DNA of 64,000 nt. Source: Actinacidiphila epipremni (GTDB taxonomy: Bacteria; Actinomycetota; Actinomycetes; Streptomycetales; Streptomycetaceae). The notes below the pieces were generated by a model. That model saw nothing but the letters and a program-made list of their open reading frames with translations. It was not told where the DNA came from and searched no databases. A program made the translations under genes and the position numbers. Below, piece by piece: positions 61,333 to 64,000 of this stretch. Numbering within the stretch: the first letter of the stretch is position 1; every line of letters begins with the position of its first letter. The stretch is from the NCBI RefSeq assembly GCF_012034175.1, contig NZ_JAATEJ010000024.1:95692-159691 (forward strand). Reading direction: 5' to 3'.

Positions 61333-61722
61333 ACGTTCCGGTGGACCTGTACGACAGATCTGGAGCCGCAGGTACGGGACGGGGCCGAGGCGTTCCGGAC
61401 GGCGCAGGGATCGGCCGGCTGCGCCTGCGGGGGAAGGCTGCCCGGACAGCTGTGGACACGGCAGGCGGGCACGGGTGCCTTCCAGCGCATGGTCCAGCGT
61501 TTGCGGCCCTTGCCGGCCGGGTCCAGGCTCATGAGGGCGGTGAAGACGCACGGCCGCGGCCTCATCGGGGAAGGGGCCGCGGGCGCGTACGGCCTTGTGG
61601 ATGCGGGCGTTGACGGACTCGATGGCGTTCGTCGAGCAGATGACCTTGCGGATCTCGACGTCGAAGGAAAGGAAGGGCACGAACTCCGCCCAGGCGACCG
61701 GGCCTTGACCCCGGATTCGCAA
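61330..61722 (-). pseudogene. IS256 (Mutator-type) transposase C-terminal fragment
   Basis: The minus strand carries AEFVPFLSFDVEIRKVICST and NAIESVNARIHKAVRARG, the conserved C-terminal block of IS256-family transposases, then changes frame to TALMSLDPAGKGRKRWTMRW. The N-terminal two-thirds of the enzyme are absent and a frameshift divides the rest, so it is dead. The end of the fragment abuts the stop of the immunity gene at 61332. Confidence 0.75.
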
Positions 61723-61789
61723 CTGGGCCCGGGACGCTGGTGCAAGTCGGCCTCGCGGTCGCCGGGCGGCCGTACCGGCCGAGCCGCCG

Positions 61790-62077
61790 ACGCCGCTGGA
61801 GGCGGAGAACGCTGCCCTTCGGCGGAAGGACCGTCAACTGGAGGAGGAACGCGAGATCCTGCGCAGGGCCGCGAAGTATTTCGCCGGGGAGACGCGCTGG
61901 TGAACCGCTTCCAGTTCGTCGCAGACCACCACCGCTACGGCGTGAAGCGGCTGTGCACCATCCTCGGTATCGCCCGCTCCAGCTTCTGCTACTGGCGGTC
62001 GACGGCCGCCGACCGGGCCGCTCGACAGGCCGCGGACGCCGCACTCGCAGCCTGGATCCGGGCTGTGCACGTCGGCG
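61790..62077 (+). pseudogene. IS3-family insertion sequence remnant (orfA end and orfB start)
   Basis: The plus strand reads PLEAENAALRRKDRQLEEER and then AAKYFAGETRW with a TGA at 61901-61903, the end of an IS3-type orfA. A second frame starting at GTG 61900 reads VNRFQFVADHHRYGVKRLC, the beginning of orfB, and loses homology after RAVH at about 62077. Both ends of the element are gone. Confidence 0.75.
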
Positions 62078-62316
62078 TACCGGTCGCCCGGGCGGACCAA
62101 GGCGTCCTGCTTGCAGCCGAGGCTGTAGCACCAGCGGAAGTTGGACGGCGCCTCGTCTTCCACCAATTCTTTGAACAGCGTGACCTCCTTCGTGCAGCAG
62201 TAGAAGTCGCCGGCCGCGTGAATGCGCACTGTGCGGCCCGCGTAGCGCTTGTGCTGGATCTCCTCGCCCATTTGTTCGAGGCGGGGCAGATCCAGCGTCA
62301 GCATCAGATTCCGCAT
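62078..62316 (-). pseudogene. Truncated gene of unknown function cut by the IS3 remnant
   Basis: A frame beginning MRNLMLTLDLPRLEQMGEEI and continuing through YAGRTVRIHAAGDFYCCTKE and WCYSLGCKQDALVRPGDRYA has good third-position G/C and is not part of any transposase I know. It runs into the IS3 debris at about 62078. The His/Cys-rich pattern hints at a zinc-binding fold. Family unknown. Confidence 0.45.
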
Positions 62317-62531
62317 GTGCGCCGCGCGGACGGACGCAAGATTGTACGTCTCCGCTCGGAGCAGAGCAGGACGACATCACTGAAAAGATGACTGATCTCG
62401 GGGGTGCGTTAACGGATGGGTCACCTACTTCAGTGATGTTTCGAGTCGCCGCCCGCGCGGTGCTGGGTACCCAGGGCCGAGTCCCATGGGAGTTGTCGTC
62501 AGCGGTGAGGGCGTTGCTGGGTGGGGATGGG

Positions 62532-63962
62532 TCAGTTGTCGACCTCGACGATGTATGCGTCGCCGGTGATCATCCGGTTGTTGGTGTACATCGTCCCGAC
62601 CGCCGTACCCACCGCCCGGTTCAGGTCATTGGGTACGTGTCCGCGCTCGCACGGTTGTGCTCCGACGTTGCCGTGCAGCAGGTAGATGACCCAGGACCCG
62701 TCGCTTTTCTGCAGGGCGATCGTTTCCAGGCAGGACGCGCCCGTGAAACCGCGTTGTGCGCCGCTTTGCTGGCTGGAGGCGAACGGGTATTCGTCGCAGC
62801 TGTCGTTCGGCACCAGGATGAGGCTCGGGAAGAACGAGCTGTCGCAGATGGCGTCGCGGTTGGGGTCGGTCACCGAGGGGTTACCTCGGGTCAGAGGCGC
62901 TGCCACGGTGCCGTAGGGCTGGTTGAGGTATTTCTGGCCGATCGCGACGTTCACGGCCGCAGCGCCGTAGACGGACACCGACAGATTCAGTGTGGGTCCC
63001 TGCTGCGGGAAGACGCAGCCGGGCGACCGCGGGGCCAGCATGTTGTCGCACCTGATCGCCTCGGGCGAACTCCAGCTTATGCTGTCGCTCCCGACGAGTT
63101 GGTCCAAGAAATCCATGCTGAGGTTGTAGAAGGTGTCGAACGTGTCCTTCTGCCCGAGGGCGGGAGCGTCGGAGTACGAGAGAGTGAAGTCTGCGGTTGA
63201 GCCGATGTTCGGGAGCGAAATTGCGTTGGCGGGGTTGTTGGTCAGGCATTTAGAGCCGCAACTGGAGGCGAAGTGCACGATCACCCAGTCGGCTGCGAAT
63301 TCCCCTGTCCCGTGGTCACGGGTGATGGTGTCCTGCTCGGTGATGCCGGGGCCGTTGGTGTTGAGGATGATGTCCTGGTTCACGAGGAAGTGCTGTGTCC
63401 CGATGACGGGTCCGTTGGGGTACCTGATGTCCGCGGTCAATCCCCAGCTCTTGATGCATGCGGTGGTGCGGTCTACCTCCCACACACCGGTCTTGTTGAG
63501 GCAGTTTGATCCGACGAACGTCTTGGGCGTGACCGACCCTGCAGCCGTCTGCGTCGATGCCGACACGGCGATCGGGTCTGCGGTCAGGCAGACCACCGGC
63601 TTGCCAGCCTGCGCAGCGTTCTGCTTGACGTGGGCGCCAGAGGTGGGGCAGGTGCTGGAGGCGACCGGCTTGACCTGCTTCGGCTTCTTGGTGGTGGGCT
63701 TTGCGGGCAGGTTCAGCGGCACCACGGCCGCGCCGGCCGCACTCGCCGCCCCCGTCCGTGCGACGCTCGGCGAGGCGGCGGCCGTCCTGCCGGGTGTGTC
63801 CAGCGGCGCGGCGGTGGCAGGCGCTGGAACGGGCGCGCGGCTGGATACTGCGACGGGTGTCATGCCGGCCGACCCGGTGGCGGCGACACTCGCGCTGGCG
63901 GTGAAAGCCAGCGCAGCGATCAGGACGGCATTGAGACGATGTTTCGACTTTTTTATGGTCAT
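62532..63962 (-). CDS. Secreted NucA/NucB-like deoxyribonuclease domain protein
   Basis: A 476-residue secreted protein with a signal peptide (MTIKKSKHRLNAVLIAALAF, cleavage near SVAATG) and a long Ala/Pro/Ser/Thr-rich stretch to about residue 105. A beta-rich region with several Cys (STCPTSGAHVK, NCLNKTGVWEV) follows. Near the C-terminus, RDAICDSSF and NDSCDEYPFASSQQSG match the DEYPFA motif of NucA/NucB-type DNases. ATG 63962 follows GAGAGG. Whether the nuclease domain is active is unknown. It may take part in DNA scavenging, competition or programmed lysis. Confidence 0.82.
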   Translation of the reverse strand: MTIKKSKHRLNAVLIAALAFTASASVAATGSAGMTPVAVSSRAPVPAPATAAPLDTPGRTAAASPSVARTGAASAAGAAVVPLNLPAKPTTKKPKQVKPVASSTCPTSGAHVKQNAAQAGKPVVCLTADPIAVSASTQTAAGSVTPKTFVGSNCLNKTGVWEVDRTTACIKSWGLTADIRYPNGPVIGTQHFLVNQDIILNTNGPGITEQDTITRDHGTGEFAADWVIVHFASSCGSKCLTNNPANAISLPNIGSTADFTLSYSDAPALGQKDTFDTFYNLSMDFLDQLVGSDSISWSSPEAIRCDNMLAPRSPGCVFPQQGPTLNLSVSVYGAAAVNVAIGQKYLNQPYGTVAAPLTRGNPSVTDPNRDAICDSSFFPSLILVPNDSCDEYPFASSQQSGAQRGFTGASCLETIALQKSDGSWVIYLLHGNVGAQPCERGHVPNDLNRAVGTAVGTMYTNNRMITGDAYIVEVDN

Positions 63963-64000
63963 GGAGTGCCTCTCTTTGTCTCACAGCTGGGCGATGCCGG

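Overview
The window is high-GC actinobacterial DNA, most likely from a Streptomyces-like member of the Streptomycetaceae. The signs are very strong G/C third-position bias, frequent GTG starts, ATGA/GTGA stop-start couplings, secreted F5/8-domain and GH3 proteins, Streptomyces-type Rhs toxins and typical actinomycete insertion-sequence families. No rRNA, tRNA, CRISPR array or replication origin was seen.

Positions 1-9,340 (mostly minus strand) hold a catabolic and import operon that reads right to left. In order it has a BKACE-type beta-keto acid cleavage enzyme, a NrtA/SsuA/TauA-type lipoprotein, an FAH-fold hydrolase, an ABC ATPase, two permeases, a small membrane-anchored protein, a VOC protein, an alpha/beta hydrolase and an FAD-dependent dehydrogenase that runs off the left edge. 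A FadR-type GntR regulator lies upstream. Positions 9,499-10,642 carry a small secreted protein and a hypothetical protein.

Positions 10,986-29,360 hold a second, larger catabolic locus. A translationally coupled plus-strand operon encodes a metallo-beta-lactamase-fold hydrolase, an SDR, two HIBADH-family dehydrogenases, a cupin, two carboxymuconolactone-decarboxylase-like proteins, an enoyl-CoA hydratase, a tandem family III CoA-transferase and a PrpF-type isomerase. A Liv-type transporter with a fused LivM-LivG polypeptide follows, then two paralogous GntR regulators flanking a thiolase-like/DUF35 pair. Copies or half-copies of ATTGTCAGACAAT lie upstream of four transcription units here, suggesting one regulon controlled by the paralogous regulators. 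The substrate is unknown; a CoA-activated organic or aromatic acid is plausible.

Positions 29,508-41,831 hold a small membrane-anchored protein and a 3,681-residue secreted Rhs polymorphic toxin (DNRLRE, three LamG-like modules, YD repeats, Rhs core, Hint domain, nuclease tip), followed 5 bases later by a SUKH-type immunity gene.

Positions 41,934-45,892 (minus strand) contain what looks like a compact RiPP (ribosomally made, modified peptide) locus. Two tandem precursor genes of 34 and 30 codons, identical over residues 1-28, sit upstream of a membrane M50-like metalloprotease with a PqqD-like N-terminal domain and of a TPR protein. The two short genes are easily missed and are the most interesting element of the window.

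Positions 46,418-54,482 encode two large secreted proteins: a multi-domain Fn3/beta-repeat/carboxypeptidase-regulatory-domain protein and a GH3 glycoside hydrolase with three F5/8 type C domains. Positions 54,700-55,880 are a wreck of ISAs1 and IS5 elements. Positions 56,095-61,332 encode a second Rhs toxin with a type VII secretion-like N-terminus, an Stv-like C-terminus and a probable immunity gene. Positions 61,330-62,316 are IS256 and IS3 debris plus a truncated gene. Positions 62,532-63,962 encode a secreted NucA/NucB-like nuclease.
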